Source of the DNA: SIG205 sp045545595
Lineage (GTDB): Bacteria; Bacillota_I; Bacilli_A; RF39; UBA660
Direction of reading: 5' to 3'
NCBI GenBank assembly: GCA_045545595.1
Contig: JAZQBG010000003.1
Coordinates: forward strand, 1 to 64,000
Length of the DNA: 64,000 bases
The position numbers and the translations under genes were made by a program. Of the stretch, positions 1 to 8,746 are shown one piece after another. The notes beneath the pieces are model-generated. The model was given only the letters and a program-made list of their open reading frames with translations, was not told the DNA's origin and did not search any database. How positions within the stretch are numbered: position 1 is the stretch's first letter; each line of letters begins with the position of its first letter.

Positions 1-810
1 TATATTGGTCTGCATTTTGTTGTTTACAATAATACTTCCGCGCGGGTTAAGCATTATTCCGCAGTCTTTTGCGATTGCGGTTTCGGGACGGACACCGACA
101 GACATAATGATCATATCGGCGGTAATTTCGCCGTTTTGCAAGATGACAGTGTTTCCGCTTATCGCCTTTACGCCGTTGTTAAGATGCAGATAAATTCCTT
201 TGGATTTGATATAGCGATGAACGTCCGCCGCCATATCGAAATCGAGGGGTGCTATCAGATGGTCGGCAAGTTCTACAACGGCAACCTTTAGCCCTGCTTG
301 TGCTAAATTTTCAGCCATCTCAACACCGATATATCCGCCGCCGATCACCACAGCCGAGCGAGGCTTTGCCGTATCAATATAATTTTTGATTTTTAAGGTA
401 TCGGGTATGTTGCGAAGTGTGAAAACATTGCTGCCGTCAGCACCATCAATATTTGGTCGTATCGGTTCTGCACCCATAGACAAAATAAGGTTATCATAGG
501 CTTCTTCATAGGTTTCGCCTGTACGAAGATTTTTGACCGTAACAGTTTTGGTATCGGGGCTTACCTTAACCGCCTCGTTCAATACTCTTACATCAATATT
601 AAATCTTGCTTTGAAACTCTCTGGAGTTTGGAGAGTTAAGTCCTCGCGGTCAGTGATGACACCGCCGATATAATACGGCAGACCGCAGTTAGCAAAGGAC
701 ACGTATTCGCCGCGCTCTAAAATAATAATTTCGGCTTTTTCATCCAGTCTGCGAAGCCGAGCCGCAGCAGTTGCGCCGCCTGCAACACCGCCTATGATAA
801 TGGTTTTCAT
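1..810 (-). CDS. CoA-disulfide reductase / NADH oxidase-type flavoprotein, C-terminus beyond window
   Basis: FAD/NAD(P)H-dependent pyridine nucleotide-disulfide oxidoreductase of the CoA-disulfide reductase group. The minus strand is open from an ATG at 808-810, preceded by AGGAGG, to the window edge. The N-terminal FAD loop GGVAGGATAAARLRR, the single redox cysteine in SFANCGLPYY and the second dinucleotide loop VVIGGGYIGVEMAENL are all visible, in the order and spacing of the family. The single-Cys motif favours CoA-disulfide reductase or NADH oxidase over glutathione-reductase-type enzymes. About 270 residues are present; the remainder, and any rhodanese domain, lies outside. It is visibly GC-richer than the rest of the window, suggesting a separate origin. 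Confidence 0.87.
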   Translation of the reverse strand, partial: MKTIIIGGVAGGATAAARLRRLDEKAEIIILERGEYVSFANCGLPYYIGGVITDREDLTLQTPESFKARFNIDVRVLNEAVKVSPDTKTVTVKNLRTGETYEEAYDNLILSMGAEPIRPNIDGADGSNVFTLRNIPDTLKIKNYIDTAKPRSAVVIGGGYIGVEMAENLAQAGLKVAVVELADHLIAPLDFDMAADVHRYIKSKGIYLHLNNGVKAISGNTVILQNGEITADMIIMSVGVRPETAIAKDCGIMLNPRGSIIVNNKMQTNI

Positions 811-904
811 TTGTGTGTCCTCCTAAAATTTAGTTTATATTTACTTTACTTTTTCTATTGTCCGTTTTTACTGGACTTGTTCATTTCTGCGACACTTTCT
901 TTGA

Positions 905-1216
905 TTAAACAAATTTGACTGCCGTTCCGTAGACAATTACCTCGGCTGCACCCTGCATGATAGCAGAAGATGCGTAGCGAATATTAACCACCGCATCTGC
1001 ACCGAGTTCTTCGGCCTCTGCAACCATTCTCTTGGTGGCAAGAGCACGAGCCTCGTTCATCATTTCGTTGTAGGATTTAAGTTCACCGCCGACTAAGGTT
1101 TTGAAACTTTGGGAGATATCCTTTCCAATATGTTTAGATTGGATTGTGCTACCTTTTACAAGGCCTAACATTTCTAATTCTTTTCCGTTAATATAATCAG
1201 TATTTACTAAGATCAT
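905..1216 (-). CDS. YbjQ-family (DUF74) protein
   Basis: Small YbjQ/UPF0145-family protein, of unknown biochemical role (sometimes called heavy-metal-binding domain). Family landmarks are QSKHIGKDI, VGGELKSYNEMM, EELGADAVVNIRY and IMQGAAEVIVYGTAVKF; the length of about 103 residues is normal. I take the ATG at 1214-1216 as start, because AAAGGTG lies just upstream and includes the GTG at 1223-1225 that would otherwise be the longer start. It overlaps the end of the upstream small membrane gene by 20 bases. Composition is intermediate between the GC-richer flavoprotein gene downstream and the AT-rich genes upstream. Confidence 0.85.
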   Translation of the reverse strand: MILVNTDYINGKELEMLGLVKGSTIQSKHIGKDISQSFKTLVGGELKSYNEMMNEARALATKRMVAEAEELGADAVVNIRYASSAIMQGAAEVIVYGTAVKFV

Positions 1217-1421
1217 CTTCTTCACCTTTCTTTATTTCATTTATTCTTTCTATGCAAACTTTAATCATTAATAATGACAATAGCATAGGAATAATGCCTA
1301 ATAAATATTTCCATATTCCTTCTATCAATGTTATTAAAATTCCAAAATAAATAACATAATATAAAACTATAATTATTGTAATAATAATTGGTGCTGTCAT
1401 TTTTTTCTTATGAGAATTCAT
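1197..1421 (-). CDS. small two-helix membrane protein
   Basis: About 74 residues with two hydrophobic segments (around residues 9-33 and 38-53) and a charged tail ending KKGEEDDLSKY. The ATG at 1419-1421 is chosen because GGAGG precedes it; a longer in-frame start would overlap the upstream gene and has no ribosome-binding site. No family is recognised. It lies between a larger membrane-anchored protein and the YbjQ gene, probably co-transcribed with both. Confidence 0.6.
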   Translation of the reverse strand: MNSHKKKMTAPIIITIIIVLYYVIYFGILITLIEGIWKYLLGIIPMLLSLLMIKVCIERINEIKKGEEDDLSKY

Positions 1422-1431
1422 TACTGCCTCC

Positions 1432-2190
1432 TTAATTATTATTTGATGTTGTAATTGGATCTGTCTTAACAAATTTTATCATTGATTTTGATTGAACATA
1501 TTTGATATATGTTGAACCACAACAACTTGAGAACACATTGTGCATAAATTCATTTTGTTTTTCTGGGCTATTATCTATTAAACCAACAACTACAGCTTCA
1601 ATTTCTTCATCAACATAATTATATCCTAAATTAGTTCTATCAATATCTTCTTTACCAAAGTATTCTTGTATTTTTGTATTAACATCACTTAAAGTAATCG
1701 TATTTTCTTCTTTAATATAATCTATATCAAACTCATCTAAATCATTAATTGTTATTGTTCCATATTTTAAACCATTACTAATAGTTTCTTCAAAACCACT
1801 TTCATACTTGACTACCATATAATCATTTTTTATACAACTCCAAGAATATTTATACATATCATCTTCGTAAAATTTTTCTAATGCCGAATCACAGGCAAAA
1901 TCCTTGATTTCTTTTGTTTTATCTTCTAACTTTATAACTTTACCAATATCAACTCGTTCCACAGCACAACTAATTTTTGTTCCTTTTGGTTTTATTTGTG
2001 GTGTTGAATATTCGTGGCAGTATAATGTATCATATAACACCCCTCTATATACAAAATTAACCGAATCGCCATTATCTTCTTTAATAGCTAATAAAGGTCT
2101 ATGTACTGTAAATATACAAACTAAATCAATAACTAAAAGTAGTACAAATGCACCAATAACCCCAAGAATAATTTTTAACCATTTTTTCAT
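1432..2190 (-). CDS. membrane-anchored hypothetical protein
   Basis: About 252 residues. One N-terminal hydrophobic helix (roughly residues 4-28) is followed by an extracytoplasmic domain containing the segments FTVHRPLLAIKED and YDTLYCHEYSTPQIKPKG and a CC pair near the C-terminus. No lipobox is seen, so it is probably an uncleaved signal anchor. The start is the ATG at 2188-2190 behind GGAGGAG. A TGATATAAT promoter lies at 2234-2242. I recognise it only as a hypothetical-protein type seen in Clostridia/Bacilli, with no known function. Confidence 0.6.
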   Translation of the reverse strand: MKKWLKIILGVIGAFVLLLVIDLVCIFTVHRPLLAIKEDNGDSVNFVYRGVLYDTLYCHEYSTPQIKPKGTKISCAVERVDIGKVIKLEDKTKEIKDFACDSALEKFYEDDMYKYSWSCIKNDYMVVKYESGFEETISNGLKYGTITINDLDEFDIDYIKEENTITLSDVNTKIQEYFGKEDIDRTNLGYNYVDEEIEAVVVGLIDNSPEKQNEFMHNVFSSCCGSTYIKYVQSKSMIKFVKTDPITTSNNN

Positions 2191-2233
2191 ATACTCCTCC
2201 AATCAACAAAACATAAAATTATTTGTCAATTAT

Positions 2234-2242
2234 ATTATATCA
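2234..2242 (-). promoter_or_regulatory. extended -10 promoter
   Basis: TGATATAAT on the minus strand, about 45 bases upstream of the ATG at 2190 and directly after the terminator at 2245-2274. No good -35 is seen, as expected for an extended -10 promoter. Confidence 0.5.
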
Positions 2243-2244
2243 TA

Positions 2245-2274
2245 GAAAAAGCAAATCTTATTATGGATCTGCTT
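2245..2274 (-). terminator. rho-independent terminator
   Basis: Minus-strand stem AAGCAGATC / GATTTGCTT (wobble pairs) followed by a T-run; it ends the transcript of the coiled-coil gene 2308-3051. A similar terminator stands at 41982-42010. Confidence 0.6.
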
Positions 2275-2307
2275 GATAAATTGTAATTTGTTTTACTCTT
2301 ATGTTCG

Positions 2308-3051
2308 TTATGGTTGAAGTGCATTTTCTAGTCTCTCAATCTTAGTTTCAAGATCAATTATATATGCTTCCATATTTAAAATTGAACCTTTGTAAAGCTC
2401 TACTTTATCTTCCAGTTCAGTTATTGTATTAGTAGCCTCTTCAATAACTTTTTCGTTAACAATATTTTCATTTTCTAATTTTGTGATTTTCTCATTATTT
2501 TCTTCAATAATTTTTTTGTTTAATTCTATTTGTGTTTCTAATTCTGCAATTGTTGCTTTTTGAGTTTCATTTTCTAATTTATATCCCTCTATTTGTTTCT
2601 TTAATTCAACAATTTGTTGTTGATATTCTACGTTTTTTCTTGCAAGTTCTTGATTTTCATTAGCAACACTTTCTAGTTGTTTTTGGATTTTAGTAATAGT
2701 TTCTTCTCTTGTCTTTATATTATTTTGATACTCACTTATAGCAGATTGATATTGTTTAAATGCAGTCTCATTTTGTTTAATTACATTTTCTAATTCTTTT
2801 ATACGTTCTTTTAATTCTGTAATTATTTGGTTATTTTCAGTTTCTTTTATTTCATAAGATGATATTTGCGTTTTACATTCACTTATATCTTCTTCATATT
2901 GTTTTATTTCTTGATTCAAATTATCTACTTGTTTTTTATATTCTTCTACATTGTTTTTTCGCTGATTTAAAAGAATTAATGTAGTTACTAATCCAACTCC
3001 TAATACTATAATTACTAACCACATAGCAATTTTATTTATTTTTTTACTCAT
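2308..3051 (-). CDS. membrane-anchored long coiled-coil protein
   Basis: About 247 residues. A short basic N-terminus and one membrane helix (about residues 7-28) are followed by an almost continuous heptad-type coiled coil rich in E, K, Q, N, I and L from about residue 35 to the end. The ATG at 3049-3051 is chosen because GGAG lies 8 bases upstream; earlier in-frame starts overlap that site. Topology suggests a rod projecting from the membrane. Function unknown; a structural or spacer role is a guess. Confidence 0.6.
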   Translation of the reverse strand: MSKKINKIAMWLVIIVLGVGLVTTLILLNQRKNNVEEYKKQVDNLNQEIKQYEEDISECKTQISSYEIKETENNQIITELKERIKELENVIKQNETAFKQYQSAISEYQNNIKTREETITKIQKQLESVANENQELARKNVEYQQQIVELKKQIEGYKLENETQKATIAELETQIELNKKIIEENNEKITKLENENIVNEKVIEEATNTITELEDKVELYKGSILNMEAYIIDLETKIERLENALQP

Positions 3052-3088
3052 ATACATCACTCCAATAAACACAACATCTACTATAAAA

Positions 3089-3119
3089 ATTATATCATAA
3101 AATTTACATATTATTTCAA
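3089..3119 (-). promoter_or_regulatory. promoter of the coiled-coil gene
   Basis: Minus-strand TTGAAA (3114-3119), 19-base spacer, TATAAT (3089-3094) with a TG extension. A second TGCTATAAT stands farther upstream near 3150. Confidence 0.5.
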
Positions 3120-3165
3120 CAAATTACTATTTTTCTGTTAGTTATATTATAGCACAGTTTTATGA

Positions 3166-3906
3166 TTATCTTTCTAAGTCTTCTTCAATTTCATCATTAT
3201 TTTTATCAAGTTCTATATTTTCACAATAATTTTTCCTGTTAATATTAACTATCGGAATAATATCTTTATCATCAAATAATCTCATTAATGCTTCTGTTCC
3301 ATATTTTTGTTTATATTCTAATTCTTCCTTATACAACGGAAATACTTGATAAAAATTGATTCTATCTTTATTAGGAAGATGAAAATGTAATTGTTCATAC
3401 TCTTTATCTAGTGCATATAACAATACTGTACTTGACAACTTTGTATTATTGGCAAACGGAATTGTTGCTTCAACATCTCCAGAAAAAGTATGACCAAATC
3501 CAACCCAACTATTTTCTTCAATAGCAGTTCTTGCAATTAACTTTAATTGTCTAATAACCCAACCATCTTCTTCTGTTTTAAATTTAAGATTCCAATCTGG
3601 TGGTAAATACATTACAAGTTCTGCACGTTCATATCCCTTGTCTTTTATAATATCAGGAACATTCATTTTGTATGCTCCCATACCCATTGTCACTAATTTA
3701 TAATAATTTTGATTTTCTGTTGGTGGTATTATTAAAATATCCACGTGTATATCAGGAGAATATAATTCATGATACACTTTATCAAATTCACCAATACTTT
3801 CTTTTATATACTTTTCATATTCCGTACCTTCTTCTTGTGTATATAAATATATTGGTTTTTCTTTTAAACCTTTAATCATATATTTTGCTTTATTTATATA
3901 ACTCAA
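3166..3906 (-). CDS. suppressor-of-fused (SUFU) domain protein
   Basis: About 246 residues matching the bacterial SUFU domain (PF05076): HVDILIIPPTENQNYYKLVT, MGMGAYKMNVPD, ERAELVMYLPPDWNL, WVIRQLKLIAR and a late FYQVFPLYKEELEYKQKYG. Bacterial members are often immunity-like proteins in polymorphic toxin loci; no toxin is recognised beside it. The start is TTG at 3904-3906 behind AGGAGA. It follows an XRE regulator by 11 bases. The C-terminus IEEDLER is outside the domain and resembles tails on many other proteins of the element, although no gene follows it for more than 100 bases. Confidence 0.82.
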   Translation of the reverse strand: MSYINKAKYMIKGLKEKPIYLYTQEEGTEYEKYIKESIGEFDKVYHELYSPDIHVDILIIPPTENQNYYKLVTMGMGAYKMNVPDIIKDKGYERAELVMYLPPDWNLKFKTEEDGWVIRQLKLIARTAIEENSWVGFGHTFSGDVEATIPFANNTKLSSTVLLYALDKEYEQLHFHLPNKDRINFYQVFPLYKEELEYKQKYGTEALMRLFDDKDIIPIVNINRKNYCENIELDKNNDEIEEDLER

Positions 3907-3917
3907 ATTTTCATCTC

Positions 3918-4232
3918 CTATTCTTCAATTATTTTTGAATTATCATTATTTAATAATGTTAATAGTTTTCCATAACCTGCAGCTTTTAATAACATGTTTA
4001 TAGAAATTTCTAACTCTTCAGAAATATTAATTAAAATCTCTACACCTGGTTTCTGAATATTACCTCTTTCAAGATCATTTATTGTTGTATTACTTAAACC
4101 TATTCTTCTAGCAAGTTCTCTTTGAGAAACATTCTTTAATTCTCTTCCTGCTACAATTAAATTTTTCAAGGCGTCTGTATTGCACTTTGATTTATAAAAT
4201 GATTTTCTTTCCTTAGTTTCTAAACTATTCAT
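3918..4232 (-). CDS. XRE-family helix-turn-helix regulator
   Basis: About 104 residues. A Cro/CI-type helix-turn-helix lies at about residues 22-80 (GRELKNVSQRELARRIGLS, TTINDLERGNIQKPGVEIL). It probably binds DNA as a dimer. The ATG overlaps the end of the upstream small gene; AGGAG lies inside that gene. It is followed closely by the SUFU gene. Target unknown; regulation of the transfer genes is an inference from position. Confidence 0.8.
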   Translation of the reverse strand: MNSLETKERKSFYKSKCNTDALKNLIVAGRELKNVSQRELARRIGLSNTTINDLERGNIQKPGVEILINISEELEISINMLLKAAGYGKLLTLLNNDNSKIIEE

Positions 4233-4434
4233 ATTCTAATTCGCTCCTATTGTCTTTCAAGTCAAAACATATATATTCTTCACAATAATCGTTGAACATC
4301 TCTAAAAAATGTTGTTTATCTTTATAATCTCCTGACATTGCTCCTCCATCACCTTCATAGTTAAAATCAACAACCTTAAAAAATTTTGTTTCTAAATCAA
4401 TTTCTATTTTAATTTCTAATTTTTTCTTTCTCAT
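4225..4434 (-). CDS. small hypothetical protein
   Basis: About 69 residues, beginning with a beta-rich segment KKLEIKIEIDLETKFFKVVDF and ending RSELEYE. The ATG at 4432-4434 follows GAGGAG at good spacing. It sits between the relaxase and the XRE gene, overlapping the latter by 8 bases. No family is recognised. Confidence 0.55.
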   Translation of the reverse strand: MRKKKLEIKIEIDLETKFFKVVDFNYEGDGGAMSGDYKDKQHFLEMFNDYCEEYICFDLKDNRSELEYE

Positions 4435-4444
4435 ATTTTTCTCC

Positions 4445-6127
4445 TCACTTTGTTTTATAATATTCATTAACTTTTTGTTTTTCTTCTTTTGAAATATTTT
4501 CTATTTCTTCTCCAGATGCACGTCTTCTTTCTTCGTTATATTTGTCGTATAAAATATATTCTTTATCATCTACTAAATATAAAATACCTCTCTTATCAAA
4601 ACTAATCCAAGCTATATTACTTTTAGGAACATACATATAATATTCGCTGTACGGAATTCTTATACAATATTCTTCTTTAGTTGAACGAGATTCATCTATC
4701 ATATTTTTGCTAATTGATACACTTTTAATATATCCTTTTTCACTTTCTAAAGATATTCCTTTTATTTTTTCTAACTCACTAGCTTTGGTTTTTAAATAAG
4801 TTAAATAAGCATAGCTTTTATTTGTCTTAACTTTTAATCTATTTGCTTCTGCTAAAATATCTTTAACCTCCTCTAATGATTGAACACCTAATTGTTCTTT
4901 AACATCTAAAAAATTTTTTATCTCTTTAGATGGTTCTAAATATGATGATGATAATTCTTGCTGTTCTATATATGATTCATATATATCCAAATATTCTAAA
5001 TATAAATTACATAAAGGCACTCTTAATTGTAATGTTTCATTATTAGAAAATAATTCATGATACTCTGATTCTTTTTTAATAATATCTTGCTTTACTTTTT
5101 CTATTTGTTCTTCTAAAGTTTCATAACCAAAAATTTTATTCTCATTTAAAAAATTAATTGTATCCACTAATTGATGATAACGCCTAATTTCCAAATATCT
5201 TGAATTATAATATTTAAAATACTCGCTGTTAGCATCTAAATCTTTCATACTATATAAAATAGATTGTTTTGATCTGATTGCTAGTTCATTATATAAAGAT
5301 AAAATCTCACTATCTTCATCACCTAATTTATATTTTTCAAAATCAATTACAGTTTGATTTTTTCTTTTTTGTTTAAAGAATTCTTTTAAATCTTCTTCAC
5401 TATATCCTTCACCTAATGTTTTAATGCTAACAAATCTTTCTTTACCATAAGGACGGATACGAATATTTTTCCCTGGTTTAATTTGATAACCATCATACGC
5501 TAGTCTTTCTAATAACTCATCAAAAGAAAAACACCTTGTTTTCAAATAATCAATCTTTTCTATAATCTGTTGTCGCCAAGTCTTAGTTGCCTCATTATAT
5601 AAATATTTACTTCTACCAAATCTTCCAATTTTTGGAGCGTCCTCAATTATTTTTAATCCATATTCTAATGCAATCTTATCGCTCATATCTCTTAGTCCAT
5701 ACAAACCTTCAATCGGATTAGCAAGTCTATCCTCTAATTTTCTCCCCTTCATATTAACAGCATTAATAACATAATGATTGTGTATATGCGACCTATCAAC
5801 GTGTGTAGTGACTAATACTTGAAATTCAGGATATAATCTTTTTACTAATTCAACTCCCATCTCATGAACCTTCTCTGGAGTTAATCCTTTTTCCTTCGGA
5901 TCAAAAGATTGATAACCATGATAGCAAGTACGACTATCATTATCTTCTGTTATATGAAATTTATCATTATTAACTTTCATTTCATAAGCAGCAAATTGAG
6001 AGGAACAATTAACTCCAGTTATTAATGTTCCTTCTCTTGTCTTTTTAGAATCCTTAATATAATTAATACAATCTATTCTACCTTGGACACCATGAACCGA
6101 CCATCTAGCTGTTGTTGGTATAAGCAT
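4445..6127 (-). CDS. conjugative relaxase (MobA/VirD2-type, MOBP-like)
   Basis: Nicks oriT and pilots the DNA strand into the recipient. The N-terminal nuclease domain has a likely catalytic Tyr in INYIKDSKKT, followed by the metal-binding signature HVDRSHIHNHYVINAV and a KLEDRLANP-type segment. The middle of the roughly 560 residues is helical/coiled. The C-terminus (about 500-545) holds a beta-rich module with RIPYSEYYMYVPKS that resembles one in the primase 29022-32078. It overlaps the upstream accessory gene by 23 bases, so translation is probably coupled. The start is ATG 6125-6127; GTG 6128-6130 is possible. Confidence 0.88.
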   Translation of the reverse strand: MLIPTTARWSVHGVQGRIDCINYIKDSKKTREGTLITGVNCSSQFAAYEMKVNNDKFHITEDNDSRTCYHGYQSFDPKEKGLTPEKVHEMGVELVKRLYPEFQVLVTTHVDRSHIHNHYVINAVNMKGRKLEDRLANPIEGLYGLRDMSDKIALEYGLKIIEDAPKIGRFGRSKYLYNEATKTWRQQIIEKIDYLKTRCFSFDELLERLAYDGYQIKPGKNIRIRPYGKERFVSIKTLGEGYSEEDLKEFFKQKRKNQTVIDFEKYKLGDEDSEILSLYNELAIRSKQSILYSMKDLDANSEYFKYYNSRYLEIRRYHQLVDTINFLNENKIFGYETLEEQIEKVKQDIIKKESEYHELFSNNETLQLRVPLCNLYLEYLDIYESYIEQQELSSSYLEPSKEIKNFLDVKEQLGVQSLEEVKDILAEANRLKVKTNKSYAYLTYLKTKASELEKIKGISLESEKGYIKSVSISKNMIDESRSTKEEYCIRIPYSEYYMYVPKSNIAWISFDKRGILYLVDDKEYILYDKYNEERRRASGEEIENISKEEKQKVNEYYKTK

Positions 6128-6884
6128 CACCTTCTAATGAAAAGAATTGTGAATTAATTTCACTAGCGAATTCTTTTGCTGCTGTTTTATCTTGAAATTC
6201 CATAATGAGTCCAAAATTTAAAATACTACCTTCTCTATAAAATGATATTAACAAATCCTTTTGCATTGCTACATCTCTACAATTGTTTATCTTTTGAATT
6301 AAATCTTCTTGGTTTATATCATCTAATGAATAAGTATAAGTATGATTATTTAAATAAACTATATATACAGGTTTTTGATTAGGTCTATTTAAATTAGAAG
6401 GTCTTACAATAAAATGTTGATAATTATTATTCATAATTTTCTTATAGAAAATTTCATCAACTTTATACTTTTCAATCATACCTAATCTTTGTTGAATTTT
6501 CTTTTCTGTATTAACCGATAAAATAGATATTAATAAATTAGATAACTTATTTATCATTTTAATAATGATAATATTTTGATTACTAATAACTTCAATATCT
6601 GCTTTATCTATCATATAGTTATTTAATATCTTTTTTTGTTCCTTTAAAATTTCTCTTAATGTTTCTATAAACTTACTTATAATCTTACATATCTCTTGTT
6701 TACCTTCAACATCTTCAATATATATATTTTCATATATACACGCTGCTCTTATATATTCAGCAAGACAATCACCAAATCCATATTTAATAGCTTTCTCAGT
6801 TATGATTCTTCTTTCTTCTTCGTTAAGCATAACATTAATTTTTTGTCTTCTTAATTTGCTATATCTTTCTTCTGTTGAATTCAT
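6105..6884 (-). CDS. relaxosome accessory protein, MobC-like
   Basis: About 259 residues. The N-terminus RRQKINVMLNEEERRIITEK then FGDCLAEYIRAACI is typical of MobC/ribbon-helix-helix mobilization proteins that bind near nic. The remainder is a helical stretch and a C-terminal alpha/beta segment. It overlaps the relaxase downstream and the hypothetical gene upstream by 26 bases, forming a three-gene relaxosome operon next to the candidate oriT. Confidence 0.68.
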   Translation of the reverse strand: MNSTEERYSKLRRQKINVMLNEEERRIITEKAIKYGFGDCLAEYIRAACIYENIYIEDVEGKQEICKIISKFIETLREILKEQKKILNNYMIDKADIEVISNQNIIIIKMINKLSNLLISILSVNTEKKIQQRLGMIEKYKVDEIFYKKIMNNNYQHFIVRPSNLNRPNQKPVYIVYLNNHTYTYSLDDINQEDLIQKINNCRDVAMQKDLLISFYREGSILNFGLIMEFQDKTAAKEFASEINSQFFSLEGDAYTNNS

Positions 6885-7422
6885 CCAACTTTATCTTTCT
6901 TTCTTGTAATTCAAGTTTATATAATTCTAAATCTTTTAAGTATGCTCTACGAAAATATTTTTCAGCCAACCATTTAACTCCTTCTTTATTAATCATAACT
7001 CTACCATCTTTTAAATACTTATATGAATTATTAGTTTGCTTTTTCATTTCATTGACTGCTCTACCAATTGCATTTTTACTTTTATTAAAGTATGAACGTA
7101 AATCTTTTAATGATGTGTCTTCATATTTAAATTCATAAGGAGATATATTTAATTCTGATTCTAATCTTCTAATTTGTTTTTCAAAAAATTCTATTTCAAG
7201 ATCAAGATAAAATTTTTCTTTGTTAAAATAAACTTCCTTCAACCAATAAACAAATTCTAATTTTAAATATTCTATTACTTCACCATTTCCAGATACACGA
7301 AGATGCACCCAATCTTCCATTGGATGCCTTCTTCCTGCTCTTCGTATAACTTCCTCTAATTGTACTTCAGTTAAATTTAAATCTCTTTGAACTCGCCACT
7401 TCTCCATTGACTTAAATTCCAT
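6859..7422 (-). CDS. hypothetical protein, first gene of the relaxosome operon
   Basis: About 187 residues, charged and mostly helical, with no recognised family. The start near EKWRVQRDLNLTEVQLEEV resembles a DNA-binding helical segment, and GRVMINKEGVKWLAEKYFRR could be a small winged or helix-turn-helix element. Its place directly downstream of the oriT-like sequence and overlapping the MobC-like gene suggests a relaxosome or oriT-binding role; this is inference only. Confidence 0.55.
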   Translation of the reverse strand: MEFKSMEKWRVQRDLNLTEVQLEEVIRRAGRRHPMEDWVHLRVSGNGEVIEYLKLEFVYWLKEVYFNKEKFYLDLEIEFFEKQIRRLESELNISPYEFKYEDTSLKDLRSYFNKSKNAIGRAVNEMKKQTNNSYKYLKDGRVMINKEGVKWLAEKYFRRAYLKDLELYKLELQERKIKLDEFNRRKI

Positions 7423-7439
7423 CTTAGCTCCTTTCCAAA

Positions 7440-7550
7440 TTCAAAATTACAACTGAGGTTATTCAATAGTCTTATTTTTTCTATCAAGCATGGTGTTGAC
7501 ACACCCATCAGCTTGTTAGGACGAACTCCTAAGACCTGCAAATAGTCTCC
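7440..7550. other. candidate origin of transfer (oriT)
   Basis: Short region just upstream of the relaxosome operon holding two clear inverted repeats: GGTGT-TGAC-ACACC (7492-7505) and TTAGGA-CGAAC-TCCTAA (7516-7532). It is GC-richer than its surroundings. Position beside MobC-like and relaxase genes is the usual oriT arrangement. The nic site is not assigned. Confidence 0.5.
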
Positions 7551-7924
7551 GACAGTTTTGTATTTTTTTTATCTTTTTTTGAATAATTTTTGTATTCTTT
7601 TTTTAATTCATAATATAATTTTTTTGATTTTATTATCTTAATTATTTCAAATGCTGCTTTATTTGAATACTCTAATTCACTTATATAATCTTTTGCATTT
7701 TCTAAATCTTTGTTGCTAGTTTTAGAAGATTTTATTTCTTTTTTTAATGCTTTAATCAACCTTTTATGAAAGTTTATTTTATATTTAACCCCTTCCATTG
7801 TTTCATCTAATTCTTCGTATTTTAAACCATTATAATAACTTAATTCAAAGCGATTTAATGGTGATTCATTTACTTCTCTAATTAATTTTTTCATTTCTTT
7901 TTTTATTTCTTTTTTATTTTTCAT
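7529..7924 (-). CDS. lysine-rich helical hypothetical protein
   Basis: About 131 residues, very rich in Lys and Glu, predicted coiled-coil or helical throughout, with no recognised family. The stop codon lies inside the TTAGGA/TCCTAA repeat of the candidate oriT. A nucleic-acid-binding role would fit its charge but is not shown. Confidence 0.5.
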   Translation of the reverse strand: MKNKKEIKKEMKKLIREVNESPLNRFELSYYNGLKYEELDETMEGVKYKINFHKRLIKALKKEIKSSKTSNKDLENAKDYISELEYSNKAAFEIIKIIKSKKLYYELKKEYKNYSKKDKKNTKLSETICRS

Positions 7925-7966
7925 ATATTTCCTCTTTCCTTTTTTTACAACAAAAAAAGAGAGAAA

Positions 7967-8644
7967 TTATTTTTTTTCTTTTTCTAATTCTCTCTTTCTT
8001 CTTATTTCTTCTAGTTCTTTTTTATTTTCTTCTTTCATTTTTTTCTTTTCTTCAAGTTCTTCTTCAAATCGTTTTTTCCATGCAATTTTGCTTTTTTTGA
8101 AATCTTTTCTTAATATTTCCATTAATTCTTCCATTGATGAATTTTCAATTAATTCACAGGTTTCTTTAAATTGTCTATCTGATTTTGGTTTGGTTTTTGC
8201 AATTGAACAAAATGTACCTTCAATAGAACCACTTTCATAATGATCTCCAACTTTTTCTTCATAACTAATAATAACACTTGTATTATAAATAAGGTATTCT
8301 TTTGGTTTGGTCTTTCCTGAAAAAAGGTCTTCTAAAGAATTCATATCCTTATATCTCTTCATTTTATGAGTAAATACGATAAAATCTAGCCCTTCTTTTT
8401 TTATTGTCTTTTCATTAGTAATTGCAGCTCTAATCTCTTTTCTTCTTTCTTCAGAAATTTCTCTATCTGGATTATTATATTTTTCTTGTTCTTGTTTTTT
8501 ACTTTCAAGATGTTTTTGATAATAATCGTTAAAGTTTTTATATATTCTGCTTCCCCTAACGTTTACTTCATAGAATTTTCTATTCCAAAACTTATCAAAG
8601 TCTTCTGCTAATTTAAATAACTCACTAAAATAAATATTATTCAT
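7967..8644 (-). CDS. hypothetical protein with charged coiled-coil tail
   Basis: About 225 residues. The first 160 are mixed alpha/beta with a beta-rich core around KEYLIYNTSVIISYEEK; the last 65 are an E/K coiled coil. The start ATG follows GGGGGG. A TTGACT-17-TAGAGT promoter lies directly upstream (8668-8696), so this gene starts its own transcription unit. No family is recognised. Confidence 0.6.
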   Translation of the reverse strand: MNNIYFSELFKLAEDFDKFWNRKFYEVNVRGSRIYKNFNDYYQKHLESKKQEQEKYNNPDREISEERRKEIRAAITNEKTIKKEGLDFIVFTHKMKRYKDMNSLEDLFSGKTKPKEYLIYNTSVIISYEEKVGDHYESGSIEGTFCSIAKTKPKSDRQFKETCELIENSSMEELMEILRKDFKKSKIAWKKRFEEELEEKKKMKEENKKELEEIRRKRELEKEKK

Positions 8645-8667
8645 TATTCCCCCCTAAATTGCCTTAT

Positions 8668-8696
8668 ACTCTAACATTTTTATTAAAAAAAGTCAA
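8668..8696 (-). promoter_or_regulatory. sigma-A-type promoter
   Basis: Minus-strand TTGACT (8691-8696), 17-base spacer, TAGAGT (8668-8673), 24 bases before the start of the gene ending at 7967. Confidence 0.6.
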
Positions 8697-8746
8697 TTAT
8701 CCAACCTTAAATATGCACGAAATGCTAGAAAAAACGTCTGAATTAA

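Noticed and set aside
1197..1472. Longer versions of the small genes near 1200-2200
   Set aside because: The extra N-terminal codons overlap ribosome-binding sites or upstream genes; internal ATGs have better spacing.
7529..8644. Toxin-antitoxin pair from two small charged genes
   Set aside because: No known toxin or antitoxin motif, separate promoter for one of them, and long E/K coils instead of a compact fold.
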